Shown here: positions 9,473 to 19,408 of the stretch, piece after piece
Layout: every line of letters begins with the position of its first letter
Numbering within the stretch: position 1 is the stretch's first letter
Assembly (NCBI GenBank): GCA_006503475.1
Contig: RSEH01000212.1
Coordinates: forward strand, 1 to 64,000
Reading direction: 5' to 3'
Origin: Stentor roeselii
Taxonomy: Eukaryota > Ciliophora > Heterotrichea > Heterotrichida > Stentoridae
Length of the DNA: 64,000 nt
Program-made: the position numbers and the translations under genes
The notes under the pieces: generated by a model
Database searches by the model: none
The model's input: only the letters and a program-made list of their open reading frames with translations
What the model was told of the DNA's origin: nothing

Positions 9473-10180
9473 ATGCTCAGTGTTGAAAAAATAGAAAACA
9501 CTCTGTCAATATCGAAACCCAAATCTCACACTTCAAGCCTAACAACCAACGAAACAAGTCGAGGTCTGTCAAGTGGTAACCTCGAAGTATTCAAAACGGG
9601 TTCTGAGCTGTGTCTGCGACCAGGGTCTCCCGACAGATACAAGTCGATAAGCGAGGCTTCAGGCCTGACGCCTTCGACGAGGCTTACAGTTGTCCGGAAT
9701 TCTCCAAGTCTTGAGTCCTTCCATGACCTGACCGGCCAAGACCTGACCCCAGTAAAAGACCTGTCAATGTACTTAGAGCTGGACATCGAAGAAGTTCCAA
9801 ATATCGGAACATCTTTTTTTTCTTCAGGTGAGAAAGACCTGCAATTCTTCGAAAGACGAAGCGAAAGTTTCCACTCATTTTCCAGCACCACTTCCAAGAC
9901 TGACAAGCAATACCAAGAATTTATCCAAAACATGAAGGAATCCAGGAAGAACTATAAAAACAACTGTAAAATCCGATGCTGCAAATGCGAGAACTTCGTG
10001 ACTACTGACGTAAAGTTGGTATATCCAAGTGTTTCACTGTAAAATTTAAACAGATTTGAGAAGATTTGGTGTTCTTTATGCATTAATGCAGACAAAACGA
10101 TTAAGTGCACTTACTTTTGTAACGTTTGCAAAAGGTTCTTAACGTTTTGCATGGATGAGCTTGAGTTTAATATTAATTAA
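9473..10180 (+). CDS. Ser-rich protein with spliced Cys-rich C-terminal domain
   Basis: Coding exons are 9473-10038 and 10054-10180, joined across a 15-nt intron, giving about 230 residues. The first 150 residues are Ser/Thr/Pro-rich and probably disordered. The C-terminus carries paired Cys motifs spread over both exons (RCCKCENF, then after splicing WCSLC, CTYFCNVCKRF and TFC), which fits binding of one or two zinc ions. The second Cys cluster appears only after splicing, which supports the intron. No family was recognised. It converges on the CDPK-like gene, with 18 nt between stops. Confidence 0.65.
10039..10053 (+). other. 15-nt intron
   Basis: The sequence is GTAAAATTTAAACAG. If kept, it gives an in-frame TAA at once (CTG TAA). 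If removed, the frame continues through a second Cys-rich block to a TAA at 10178-10180. Confidence 0.8.
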
Positions 10181-10198
10181 ACAAGATGTAGTTAGTTA

Positions 10199-11674
10199 TT
10201 AGAAGGAAACCACGAATTTCGTGACGAGCACGAAAAATGTTTCGAAGTCGACTTTAGACTTTTCTAAACTTTCTTGAAAAAGTTTCTTTAACCCTTCATA
10301 ATCCGCTGTTTTAAAGTAAGAGTCAAAGTCACTTGAATCAATCAACCCGTCTGAGTCTTGGTCAAGAGAGTTGAATGCCTGCCGAATGAGTGACTTGTCT
10401 GAAATTTCAACTAACAAGCCAATAAACTCATCTTTAGAAACACACCCGCGAGAGTCTAAATCGAATTTTTTCAGCATGTTGAAAGCTTTTTCTGAAAGTT
10501 CTGATTTGCTTAGTAAAGTTTCAATGTTGTGAACAAGGTCAGATTCCATTATCACGTCTAAACCGTTTGAGTCAAGCTCCACCCACAAGGCCTCTAGAGA
10601 GGTGATGTCGTGAAGGAGGTTAAGAGGAGAAAGAATTTTATATACAGCGATTTTTAACTTGTTTCCAAGACGAACTTTTAGGGAAAATCCGTAGTCGTTT
10701 CGGATGCTTTTCACACTTTTTATCAGTCTTTTTATAACTTTTTTGTTATTTTCTGATAAATATTTCAGGATCAAGGGAAATTTCAAAATTTTATCTGCGG
10801 ATGGACGGTTTTTTACGACCAGGATTTTTTTAATGAATTTTTTTACTTCTTTGTCGAGGTTTTTGTAATTCGCAGAAGAGATGTAGTTGACTTTAGTGAT
10901 TTTTTTCATTAAATCATTGAAGTTGTTAGATTGAAAAGGTTGATGTCCACAGACCATAGTGAAAAAAATGACTCCTAAAGCCCAAACATCACATTTTTCA
11001 TCATAGTCCTGGTTGAAAACTTCTGGAGCCATGTACATCGGAGACCCAAATCGTTGTCTGAACCCAAAAGTAGTCTTCGCAGCTCCACTAAACCCAATGA
11101 TTTTAACTCTTTTTTTATCATTTCCCACGAACATCAAGTTTTCAACGCACAGCGCGCGATGCGCGTATCCTTTTTCATGCATATACTTGACAGCTTCTAA
11201 TAACTGAATCAAAACAGCGACAGACTCATTGAGTCCAAATCTGTCGAAAGTAAGACTGTCATAAACCTCTCCTCCCTTCAAGTATTCAAGGACCAGATGA
11301 ATGTATTTTTCAGTCATGTAGACTTCGTAAAGACGGAGAATGCTCGGATGGTTCAATTCAGACAAGGCTCGAATTTCATTTAAAATCAAGTCAAAGTCCT
11401 GTATCGGATGACTTCTGAAGAAAAGACCTGCAGTGGTGAGCTGCGCGTCTGATATATAGTAAGTCTTTACTACTCTTTTCATGTTTAAGTCGCGATGGTG
11501 ACAACAGTGGAACTGCGCGATTTGAGATCGGACTGTTCCTTCCATCAAATGGCCGATGTGGTATTTTTCTCTTATATCCTGAGAAAAATCGTATAAAATG
11601 ACTGAAGTTTTTGAAATCGTTCTTTTCATTTCACTGTACTTTTCTTTCATGTATACTAGCTCTTCACTTTCCAT
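10199..11674 (-). CDS. CDPK-like pseudokinase with EF-hands
   Basis: This is a 491-residue protein with calcium-dependent protein kinase architecture: a kinase-like domain (about 35-300), a junction helix region, then EF-hand repeats (about 365-475). One canonical loop is DQDSDGLIDSSD; another is DLDSRGCVSKDE; the rest are degenerate. In the kinase domain the HRD catalytic Asp is Ala (HRA, Ala174, codon 11153-11155) and the DFG Asp is Gly (GFS, Gly194, codon 11093-11095). GSPMYMAPEVF and CDVWALGVIFF are well kept. Without both Asp it is unlikely to phosphorylate, but it may act as a calcium-responsive scaffold. The frame is intact, so loss of catalysis looks tolerated or selected. Confidence 0.85.
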   Translation of the reverse strand: MESEELVYMKEKYSEMKRTISKTSVILYDFSQDIREKYHIGHLMEGTVRSQIAQFHCCHHRDLNMKRVVKTYYISDAQLTTAGLFFRSHPIQDFDLILNEIRALSELNHPSILRLYEVYMTEKYIHLVLEYLKGGEVYDSLTFDRFGLNESVAVLIQLLEAVKYMHEKGYAHRALCVENLMFVGNDKKRVKIIGFSGAAKTTFGFRQRFGSPMYMAPEVFNQDYDEKCDVWALGVIFFTMVCGHQPFQSNNFNDLMKKITKVNYISSANYKNLDKEVKKFIKKILVVKNRPSADKILKFPLILKYLSENNKKVIKRLIKSVKSIRNDYGFSLKVRLGNKLKIAVYKILSPLNLLHDITSLEALWVELDSNGLDVIMESDLVHNIETLLSKSELSEKAFNMLKKFDLDSRGCVSKDEFIGLLVEISDKSLIRQAFNSLDQDSDGLIDSSDFDSYFKTADYEGLKKLFQESLEKSKVDFETFFVLVTKFVVSF

Positions 11675-11694
11675 TGATTATTAAACAATTGATA

Positions 11695-12174
11695 ATGAAC
11701 TGTGAAAAGAAGAACTTTGAGAATTTTGATGGTTTCAGTATTATTCAAAGTCTTGACTCTCAAGTTTCTTGTCATTCCTTGAAACCTGTCTCGTTTCAGT
11801 TGAAAGACTCTCAAAACGATGAAAAATCTGGAATTATTTTCAATGTTTTTCGACAACTCGATCATATTCGAGATGATTTTCTTCGCATTCAAAGGGAAAT
11901 TCAAGTTGTTCACACTCAGCAAGGAATTAAAAATGTCAGACTTGAAAAGTTGCTCATTGATTCTTCGGTTTTTGAGCAAAAAGTTAACAAATTTCAACAA
12001 AAAGTTGCAGGACTTAATGAAAATATCAGAAATTCTGAAAAAATTGTAGAGAAATTGGAAAATGTGCAGAAAGGACTTGAAAAAGGGGAAGAAAGATGTA
12101 GGGATATTCTGGCGAAATTGACGGAAGTAGAAAATTTGAAGGGTTTTAAGGAATTCTTGGATTTTTCAAGATAA
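11695..12174 (+). CDS. Small coiled-coil protein, unknown
   Basis: This is a 159-residue protein starting at MNCEKKNF. The frame is open further upstream, but that part overlaps the start of the divergent pseudokinase, so the later Met is preferred. An N-terminal Ser/Gln region is followed by a coiled coil (about 50-150; LDHIRDDFLRIQREIQ, then K/E/L heptads). No family was recognised. Only 20 nt separate its ATG from the ATG of the divergent CDPK-like gene, so the two probably share a promoter. Confidence 0.65.
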   Translation: MNCEKKNFENFDGFSIIQSLDSQVSCHSLKPVSFQLKDSQNDEKSGIIFNVFRQLDHIRDDFLRIQREIQVVHTQQGIKNVRLEKLLIDSSVFEQKVNKFQQKVAGLNENIRNSEKIVEKLENVQKGLEKGEERCRDILAKLTEVENLKGFKEFLDFSR

Positions 12175-12187
12175 AATAACGCTTAGT

Positions 12188-14158
12188 TTATTTAGGTTTT
12201 GGGCCTTTTTTGCTTGATCTGCGCCCGGCTTGTACTTTTGGTGTGTTTTTATCAGGGCTTTCAGAGTTTGAATTATTTTTCTCTTCTTTTTCAGTTATCT
12301 CTGCCTTGAGGTCTCCAGTTCTATTTCTCTTGTCTTTTGATATTTCCGATTTGACATCTTTAGATTTTTCCGATGGTGAGTCTTTTAACTGTTTAAATTT
12401 AGAAATTTCAGAATCCTTATTCCTGTTGATAATTTTGATGGAAGGTCTATCAATAGCAGTTAAATTTCCCAAATCCCTGATTTTTTTTTTAACACTGTGA
12501 TTATTCCTTTTCTTTCCACTTTCATCAAAATGTTTTTCCTGTCTTTCCTTGATTTTCTTCTTTTCCTCTTCAAGGTCAGTTCCTTCACTTTCTCCTTTTT
12601 CCGCTAACTTCCTCTTAAGTTTCCTCAACTTTCTCCTAACTCTATACTTTTTCAACTTTTCCTTCCTTTTTTCCTCATCAATATATTCCGATTCATTAAA
12701 AGGCCACAAGTCTCCCCACCTGGCATTTCTTAAAAATCGATAAACCTCTTTATTCGCTTTTCCCTTTGTAAGAATGATTCTTTCAAGCTTATCAATTCTG
12801 CAAACATCAAAGACCATATGTCTTGTCCTGCGAATGACCGGTCTGACAAGTCGAGACCACAAAAAGCTCTGTTGAGCCAAATTAAGCTGAAGACTTGCAT
12901 CAAGATGTCTTGGGGAGACTCCTCTGCAAATAACAATATAACTGAATTTCTCATTTTCAAAGTTAGACTCGCCCTTCACTCTCGTAATCACGTCTTTCGG
13001 GTACTTCGCAGTGAACTGTGAGAAATGACACCAAGATCGAGGACTTGCCGCTAAAGGACATTCGCCATCATGAGGACAGGGCGCCACGATGTTGGCCTGG
13101 TCTCTGTTCATAGTCGTAAGAGTCCATTGCCTGATGTTGTAAATCAACCTCGACCCTTTCGGAGTCCCAGGCTCGACAAAGACCATGATTTTTCCAGTCC
13201 TCTGCCAAAGTGCATCTAAAATCAAGTTCCTAGTGACTGGGTTTTCAATTTCACTTAAAACATATCCACAGATTACCACGTCGAAAAGACCCTCTTTATT
13301 AGCGATACTTGGCAAATTCGCTAAACTTTCAGCCCATTTTACATTTGGAAGCTTTACTGAGAGCTTTTTGCCTACTGTTCGCATTTCTTTTGAAGGCTCT
13401 ACAGCTGTGATTTGCATTTCAGGCCAAATTTCATTCGCTGCCCAAAGACCTGCACCGGTACCTGCACCGTAATCCAGGCATGAACTGGGAGAAAGGCTGG
13501 GCATTCGATGTTTTACTTCGTGAAGAATGCGGAAGATTGAGGAGTAGCTGTTTGGCATCTTTTTGTAGGCGTAACCTACTGCGTGCTCTTTTTGGTAGGG
13601 CTGACGCTTTTCTACCTCGTTTAAACCTTTTTCTTTTACTAGGGATGAGTAGGAATCACTCAGCGACTCGTTGGGAAGTTTGTAAAAACCTCGAGTTTGA
13701 GGCGCTCTGATGTCTTCGTCTACTGTTTTTAATGATGTGGCGAATGGCTGGACCTTGCGAATGTCTGATGGCTTCTCCACCCCAGAGAGTTGAACGTAGC
13801 TCTGCACTACATGGTAACCCCAGTTGCGCACTGAGGTTGATGGGAATGCGGAAAATAATGACTTTGCTGACTGAAGTAGACCTACTGGAAGTGAATTTAT
13901 TGATACGCTTCGACTCGCCATCCAGGATTTTGTTGGACTTAGGCTTTCTTCTTTTTCTGATTTCTGTTCATCATGATCACCCTTCTGATCCAAATGTTCC
14001 TTCAGTTCACCTTCCCCATTTTCCACTTCCTGACGATCCTCAAAACTCCTTCCCTTCATTCCTCCCTTTTCCCCTCCCTCTCCTCCACCCGCACCGGCCA
14101 TTCCATGAACTCCGTAATTTCCAGTCCTTCTTCCAAAGAGCCTAAAAATCACTTTCAT
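12188..14158 (-). CDS. METTL17: Mitochondrial ribosome assembly protein METTL17/Rsm22
   Basis: This is a 656-residue protein. A methyltransferase-like fold (about 200-330) contains [16 protein letters not shown] (SAM-type motif I). It is followed by the family's cysteine block, CPHDGECPL and WCHF, and a further Cys in YIVICRG. In METTL17 four cysteines bind a [4Fe-4S] cluster, and all four positions appear to be present. The family helps assemble the mitochondrial small ribosomal subunit. The N-terminus ([12 protein letters not shown]) is compatible with import. The C-terminal 200 residues are a long Lys/Glu/Arg-rich extension not typical of the family. It is divergent from uS11 with a 36-nt gap. 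Confidence 0.85.
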   Translation of the reverse strand: MKVIFRLFGRRTGNYGVHGMAGAGGGEGGEKGGMKGRSFEDRQEVENGEGELKEHLDQKGDHDEQKSEKEESLSPTKSWMASRSVSINSLPVGLLQSAKSLFSAFPSTSVRNWGYHVVQSYVQLSGVEKPSDIRKVQPFATSLKTVDEDIRAPQTRGFYKLPNESLSDSYSSLVKEKGLNEVEKRQPYQKEHAVGYAYKKMPNSYSSIFRILHEVKHRMPSLSPSSCLDYGAGTGAGLWAANEIWPEMQITAVEPSKEMRTVGKKLSVKLPNVKWAESLANLPSIANKEGLFDVVICGYVLSEIENPVTRNLILDALWQRTGKIMVFVEPGTPKGSRLIYNIRQWTLTTMNRDQANIVAPCPHDGECPLAASPRSWCHFSQFTAKYPKDVITRVKGESNFENEKFSYIVICRGVSPRHLDASLQLNLAQQSFLWSRLVRPVIRRTRHMVFDVCRIDKLERIILTKGKANKEVYRFLRNARWGDLWPFNESEYIDEEKRKEKLKKYRVRRKLRKLKRKLAEKGESEGTDLEEEKKKIKERQEKHFDESGKKRNNHSVKKKIRDLGNLTAIDRPSIKIINRNKDSEISKFKQLKDSPSEKSKDVKSEISKDKRNRTGDLKAEITEKEEKNNSNSESPDKNTPKVQAGRRSSKKGPKPK

Positions 14159-14194
14159 CCTCTAAACTATCCAATTCCTAAACAATGGATAAAA

Positions 14195-14659
14195 ATGTCA
14201 AAGGCGAAAGGAAAGAAGCAAGAGAAGACGCAAGAAGAGCCAGAACAAGCGATTCTCGGAGCGAACCCGACAGGCGAGCTGATATTTGCAGTGTGTCATC
14301 TCTACGCGTCTTTCAACGACACCTTCATCCACGTGACAGACCTATCCGGCCGTGAAACCTTGACGCGAGTGACAGGAGGAATGATGGTAAAAGCCGACAG
14401 AGAAGAAAGCTCTCCATATGCAGCGATGATGGCAGCTGTCGAGGTTTGCAACCGTCTGAAAAAGTTAGGAATCAATGCACTTCACATTAAAATCAGGGCA
14501 AAAGGAGGAGCTGATAGTAAAACAGCTGGACCTGGAGGACAAGCAGCTCTTCGCGCTTTGGCGAGAAATGGAATGAAAATCGGTAGAATTGAAGACGTCA
14601 CGCCTATTCCCACGGATAGCACCCGACGTGAAGGAGGACGAAGAGGACGTAGATTATAA
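14195..14659 (+). CDS. RPS14: Cytosolic small-subunit ribosomal protein uS11 (RPS14)
   Basis: This is a 154-residue protein, close to the 151 of human RPS14. Diagnostic blocks are [58 protein letters not shown] and the C-terminal [11 protein letters not shown]. The frame is open upstream, but the conserved start is the Met at 14195. It sits at the platform of the 40S subunit and binds 18S rRNA. It is intact and intronless. Confidence 0.97.
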   Translation: MSKAKGKKQEKTQEEPEQAILGANPTGELIFAVCHLYASFNDTFIHVTDLSGRETLTRVTGGMMVKADREESSPYAAMMAAVEVCNRLKKLGINALHIKIRAKGGADSKTAGPGGQAALRALARNGMKIGRIEDVTPIPTDSTRREGGRRGRRL

Positions 14660-14711
14660 GATAAAGATTAGACAAGCTAGTTATTTTGATGTACATAAGG
14701 GGACCATAAAA

Positions 14712-16718
14712 ATGTCGGAAGGAGATCCTCACAAACGTCAGAAAATTTCTGAAGAGTCGCAGGCTCTTATGACTGAGGAATCGACTTTAAAATATCAAAA
14801 CTTGTGTTTGGGGGTTAAGTTGAAGGAACAGAGGGAAGAAATTAAGAAACTTAGGATTAAGGAAGATGAATTAACTCAGAAAAGTAGGAATCAGGAAGTG
14901 TTTTTGATGGAGTTTAACCAGAAATGGGCTAAGGTAAGGGGTATTTAGATTATTTGTGACCTCAACACTCTTTGTGCTGAGTTGTCAGTCAAACCGGCTG
15001 AACCCAGTCCTTTCGATGTCTTTATTCAAGACCCCGGGGGTCTTGAAGAGTTCATCGAAGTGACTCGAAAGTGTGTTCAGAGACTTCTCGAAACAATAAA
15101 AAAAGTTTCTGACTACGAAGCCGGTTCAATCCTAGAAAATTGCAAGGAACAGCTCGATGTAAGTTCGATCCGAAGTGAAAACATGCGGTTGAAGCATGAC
15201 CTGATCAGCATGAAAGATGAGAACTTTCGAATGAGAGGAGAAATCGACGACCTGACCATGAAAAAGACGAACCTTGAAATAAAACTGATGAAAAAAGGCG
15301 AGTCAAGCTTTGAAACCTCTTCAGACAAAGCTGACGACGTCGGAGAACTGAAGCGACAAAGAGACGCATATGAAAAAATGTATAAAAATGAAATATTTGA
15401 CAAGAAAAAAAAACAATATGTCAATGAAATCACTTTCGGAAACTTCATCAACAGCAGGATCTTCAAAGGCATTGTCACCAGCGCAATAAAAATAAATGAA
15501 AAACTTAAAGTTTATCGAGAAAAATACAACGACGCCTACGAATTCAGAATCAGTTTTAAAGATAAACTTAAAAAAGAAGTCAGGTACATTGAAGAAAGAG
15601 AAAATAAAAAAAGAGATGAACTCGAAAAAAAAGTAGAAAGAATCGTTAAAGACATGGAAAAAATCAAAAGCTCTCGAGACGATGCTTTAAGAGCTCTTGA
15701 AGTCCAGAAAAAACTCCAAAAAGAACTAAAATCTTCCAACAACTTCTCAGTCCTCATCGAAACCTTGGAAAGCGACAAATCAAAACTAAATGAAAAAAAC
15801 TCGAAACTTAAAGAAAAACTTCAAAACCTCAACAAAACCATTGAAACTCTTGAAGACCTGCAAAAGTCCAGCGCATCTGAGCCAAGTGACCAAAAACTGA
15901 TTCGTCTCCTTGAAGAAACACGTTCTAAGCTAAAACTGGAACAACAAAACTCAGACAATCTCATAAAAGAAATAGAAGTCACTGAAAACGCCTACGAAAA
16001 ACAAGTGGAAAAAGTAAAAATGTTAACAAAACAACTCTCAGCACAAGAAGAAATCTATCAAAAGCTCATGAGTGAAAAAGTAAAAGAAGCCTCTTGGCGA
16101 GTAGTCCACGACCAAGAAACCCAGGCATTCGAAGAAAAAATCGCTGAACTAACAGAAAGAATTCACTTTCATGAAGAACTTCAAAGTCAATTCGACGAGA
16201 TCCAAAAAAAAAAAGACGAAAAAATCGAGTCCCTTTCAAACAAATGCAAAGAATTCGAAAAAAAAATAAAGTTCATCTTCGAAAAACACGAAGAAGGTCT
16301 TCTAAGAGTCAGCGAGTTGCTAGATGTAAAAAAAGACTACATCGCTGCATTGAAAAAAGCTGATGAACTCTTCATTAAAGCTCAAGAAGAAAGCAGTTCA
16401 AATCAAAAATTGTTAGAATCTGAGTTAAAACAGCTGAAAAAAGAACTTGCCGATAAAAACGACCCAAATAATCTAAAGTCAACTGACGAGGTGTTAAACA
16501 ATGAAGTGAGTTACTACAAGGTAAGAGCCAAATAGCAACTCATAAGATGCTCAGTTTGCAATGACAGGACAAAAGACACGATTCTTCGAGGGTGTCTCCA
16601 TGTTTTTTGCAATATCTGTCTTACACGTCATCTGGAGACCCGCAAGCGCAAGTGCCCGATGTGCAAGAATCGGTTCAACAAGGAAGACATGAAGAACTTC
16701 ACTTGGGAAAAACAGTAG
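14712..16718 (+). CDS. BRE1: E3 ubiquitin ligase BRE1 (RNF20/RNF40 homologue), three exons
   Basis: Exons are 14712-14933, 14949-16520 and 16536-16718, joined over two 15-nt introns, giving about 658 residues. The protein is almost entirely coiled coil (from about 30 to 590) and ends in a C3HC4 RING encoded by exon 3 (CSVCNDRTKD, CLHVFCNICL, RKRKCPMCKNRF). BRE1 ligases monoubiquitinate histone H2B to support transcription elongation, and the RING plus the RxRKCPxC signature are diagnostic. Without splicing, the RING is cut off and the protein would end after residue 78. The stop is 3 nt from the stop-side end of the convergent B-box gene. Confidence 0.9.
14934..14948 (+). other. 15-nt intron 1 of BRE1
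   Basis: The sequence is GTAAGGGGTATTTAG, in phase 0. Its last three bases form an in-frame TAG if the intron is retained. Confidence 0.9.
16521..16535 (+). other. 15-nt intron 2 of BRE1
   Basis: The sequence is GTAAGAGCCAAATAG, in phase 0, ending in an in-frame TAG if retained. The RING finger is encoded directly after it. Confidence 0.93.
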
Positions 16719-16721
16719 TTT

Positions 16722-17156
16722 TCACATAAATTTCTTTATTTTAATCAAATTTTTCAAGTCTTGCTTCGACGCGCTGCGACTTGTTTTATACTCGATGAAC
16801 TTGTGAAGGCCTGATAGGTTTTTATGCATTATTTCAAAACATTCACTGCAAAAACGCTTATGAGGACAGCTGGGGCAGTAGCCTGTCGCTTCTAAGCCAC
16901 ATTTTTCACAGGTTAATAACACATGACGGTCATTTGACTGAAGGTCTTTAAAAGTATCTGCTGTGAAATTCGTGCTTCTTCGACTTTCACTGATTTTTCC
17001 TAATTTTAACTCTTTTCGGTCCTCGTCTTGCAGGTTAAGACAGGCTTCATTCTTGAAAGTTATCGAAAGGTCAGGCAAATCAGGCTTTTTTCGTTGTTTT
17101 TCAGAAGACCCTCTTGTTTTGCAGCATGCTGGGAGAAGTTTGTCGATCCAGTACAT
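16722..17156 (-). CDS. B-box zinc finger protein, small
   Basis: This is a 144-residue protein. The N-terminus is basic and polar. Residues about 83-122 form a B-box-like finger (CEKCGLEATGYCPSC, then FCSECFEIMH and HKFIEY). It resembles the partial gene at the window start and may belong to the same Stentor family of short B-box proteins with no RING. The role is unknown; a protein-interaction adaptor is likely. The ATG is 13 nt from the divergent ATG4 gene. Confidence 0.75.
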   Translation of the reverse strand: MYWIDKLLPACCKTRGSSEKQRKKPDLPDLSITFKNEACLNLQDEDRKELKLGKISESRRSTNFTADTFKDLQSNDRHVLLTCEKCGLEATGYCPSCPHKRFCSECFEIMHKNLSGLHKFIEYKTSRSASKQDLKNLIKIKKFM

Positions 17157-17169
17157 CTTATTACAATTT

Positions 17170-18378
17170 ATGGATGAACAGATAACAATCCTCTCAAATG
17201 ACTTCGAAGAAACTCTTCAAGCTGCTCAGTTTCAAATCATTCTTGATAAAAACTTTAATCGAAATCAACTGGCTCAAGGGTTTTTTCAAGATTTTCCTGT
17301 GAAAAAGAACAGGTTTTGGAAAACTGGGAATAATTTCAGATATTTTCTAGGAAAAAAATTAGAAAAAAGCGAAAATTGTGTTGTTTTTGGTTGCAGGTTT
17401 AAAGGGAATTGTTTGGAGAAGGTCAGGGAAAAAATGAGGAAGATTTTTTGGGTATCTTATCGTGAAAAGTTTAGAAGTCTTGACTTGAAGCTGATCACTT
17501 CTGATATTGGCTGGGGATGTACTGTGAGGGTCGGGCAGATGATGATTTTAGAGACTTTTCGAAGAATTCTTCAGGAAAGTGACTTGGAACTTGTGATGAT
17601 GATTCAAGATAATCTCGAATCCGCCCCTTTCGCTTTAAGAGAAGTGATGAGGGTTGGAAAGTCTTTCGGAAAAAAACCTGGAGACTGGTTTTCACCTGCG
17701 AATATTTCTTATGTTTTCACTGTTTTACTTGAAGAACATCCTGTGAAAAACTTGAAACCTTTACTTTCTCTTAACTCAGCTTTATATGAAGATCAAGTTT
17801 TTGCTCTTGCTTTTGGAATTGATAGGAAAACTGCAAGAAAAATCTGCAAATGTGAAGAGAATGAATATGAAGACCTAGGAGTTACTTGTGCTCGTTGTGG
17901 TAAAGAACTGACTGAATTTCATTGGAAGTTTGATTTATTCATTCAGATTCCTGTCATGCTGGGACTTGGCTCTGTTCTTCCTGAGTACCTGATGACTGTG
18001 AAACATCTTCTTAGCTGCCCTTTGACTGTAGGTGTTATTGGGGGAAAGCCGAGAATGGCTTTATATTTAATCGGCTTTACTCAAGACTCTTTTCTGGTAC
18101 TTGACCCGCATTTCGTGCAAAAATCATGCAAAAGTAAAGAAAAAGTTGAAAAATCGCTGAGTTCTTATCATGTCGATTCTCCGAAACTACTCAAAGATCA
18201 TGACCTGGAAGGTTCCATGTCTTTTGGGTTCTTGGTTAACTCGAAGCAGGACTGGAACACTTTGAAGGACTATTTAAATCAACCTGAGACCAAGGGTGTT
18301 ATAGTTGTAAGAGAAAATGAAGAAGTTAACACCCTAGACAGTAGTACTTTCGAAAGGTCTTCCTTTTTACTAGTCTAA
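17170..18378 (+). CDS. ATG4: Autophagy cysteine protease ATG4 (peptidase C54)
   Basis: This is a 402-residue protein from the Met at 17170. The frame is open upstream but overlaps the divergent B-box gene. The catalytic Cys lies in SDIGWGCTVRVGQ (about residue 116). The GGKP block and the Asp/His pair in LDPHFVQ (about 311-313) are all present, and SMSFGF near the C-terminus also fits. ATG4 processes ATG8 and removes it from lipid during autophagy. An insert at about 218-245 carries CKC and CARC, a possible zinc-binding loop not usual in ATG4. All catalytic residues are kept. Confidence 0.93.
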   Translation: MDEQITILSNDFEETLQAAQFQIILDKNFNRNQLAQGFFQDFPVKKNRFWKTGNNFRYFLGKKLEKSENCVVFGCRFKGNCLEKVREKMRKIFWVSYREKFRSLDLKLITSDIGWGCTVRVGQMMILETFRRILQESDLELVMMIQDNLESAPFALREVMRVGKSFGKKPGDWFSPANISYVFTVLLEEHPVKNLKPLLSLNSALYEDQVFALAFGIDRKTARKICKCEENEYEDLGVTCARCGKELTEFHWKFDLFIQIPVMLGLGSVLPEYLMTVKHLLSCPLTVGVIGGKPRMALYLIGFTQDSFLVLDPHFVQKSCKSKEKVEKSLSSYHVDSPKLLKDHDLEGSMSFGFLVNSKQDWNTLKDYLNQPETKGVIVVRENEEVNTLDSSTFERSSFLLV

Positions 18379-18399
18379 ACTCGAGTTTATAATATAATT

Positions 18400-19380
18400 A
18401 TGCAGAACTACGTTAGAAATGAAACAAAGAAATTAATTCAAAAAGGAAATTCAGTTGCAGTCATTAAAATCACTGGAGTCAAGCTTAATAACCACTTATT
18501 AAAACTACCCGGGACTAAAGTCTTTTGCAGACTTTTATATGCTGACCAAGAGTTCTCAAATCGAAGCAGGAACCCAGATTTGAATTTCAGTATTTTTGAA
18601 ATCAGACTACACAACTCACTTGAAGTTCACGTCAAAGTTTTCATCAAAGGCCTGCTAGTAAATGAAAAAGAAGTAGGAAATTGCCAGATAAAACCAGAAG
18701 ACTTCGAAGAAAGACTCCTTAAAAAAGAACTTCTTCTTGAAGGGTCCAACGTCGGAAGTATCGACCTGGTTCTAAGCACTTTCAATGAAAACCTTACAAT
18801 CAGCACACAGTCAACTTGCAACTCGCTTGACATGCGCGATGACTTCCAAAAAGACTCTTCTCATTTAGACCTGGATTCTTTAAAGCCCCTCAGCCAGTTC
18901 TGTCAAATTCCTGACACAGAATCGAGAACTGATGAATCTTTTGATGAAAAATCCACTGAACAAATTTTTGAATTTATTCAAAAAGTTTCCGCCAAGAAGT
19001 CTAAAATTTTAACTGAACGAAAAGCTTTGGAAAGCTTTTCGAGAAACTTGCAGGTACGGTCGGAAAACTTGAGTGTTCAAAAATTGAAGTTGGATGAGGA
19101 AAATGAGATTATTAAGGATGAGAAGATGAGGATTGAAAAGAATATCTTGACACTTAATCAGGAATTTTATGGACTGAAAAAACAACAGTTTAAAAATCGA
19201 GCACATAAGAAGATGGTCTTGAATGGAAAAGCGAAAGTTGCTGCTTGTCTTAATAGGTTCAGGGTACAAGATAAACGGGATGAGAGTAATAAGGAAAATA
19301 TTGAGTATTGTGTTATGGGCTTGTCAGAGTCAGTCCACCCAATAAGTTCCTGCGAATCTCCAGTTCCAGACACTTTTTAA
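18400..19380 (+). CDS. C2-like domain and coiled-coil protein
   Basis: This is a 326-residue protein. Residues about 18-130 have a beta-sandwich pattern like an N-terminal C2 domain (VAVIKITGVKLNN, KVFCRLLYADQEF, LEVHVKVFIKG, VGNCQIKPEDF, GSIDLVLSTF). The rest is polar, with a coiled coil at about 195-290. Calcium-binding Asp clusters are not evident, so membrane or protein binding without calcium is more likely. AT-rich TTTATAATATAATT lies directly before the ATG. It converges on uL3, with 28 nt between stops. Confidence 0.6.
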   Translation: MQNYVRNETKKLIQKGNSVAVIKITGVKLNNHLLKLPGTKVFCRLLYADQEFSNRSRNPDLNFSIFEIRLHNSLEVHVKVFIKGLLVNEKEVGNCQIKPEDFEERLLKKELLLEGSNVGSIDLVLSTFNENLTISTQSTCNSLDMRDDFQKDSSHLDLDSLKPLSQFCQIPDTESRTDESFDEKSTEQIFEFIQKVSAKKSKILTERKALESFSRNLQVRSENLSVQKLKLDEENEIIKDEKMRIEKNILTLNQEFYGLKKQQFKNRAHKKMVLNGKAKVAACLNRFRVQDKRDESNKENIEYCVMGLSESVHPISSCESPVPDTF

Positions 19381-19408
19381 TCTAATATAAATACCTAAAA
19401 ATCCTAAT

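Noticed and set aside
11611-11694. Upstream extension of the coiled-coil gene at 11695
   Set aside because: It overlaps the first codons of the divergent pseudokinase and reads as hydrophobic non-family sequence. The Met at 11695 is a better start.
13973-14194. 74-codon N-terminal extension of uS11
   Set aside because: It overlaps the start of METTL17 on the other strand, and uS11 of this length is complete from 14195.
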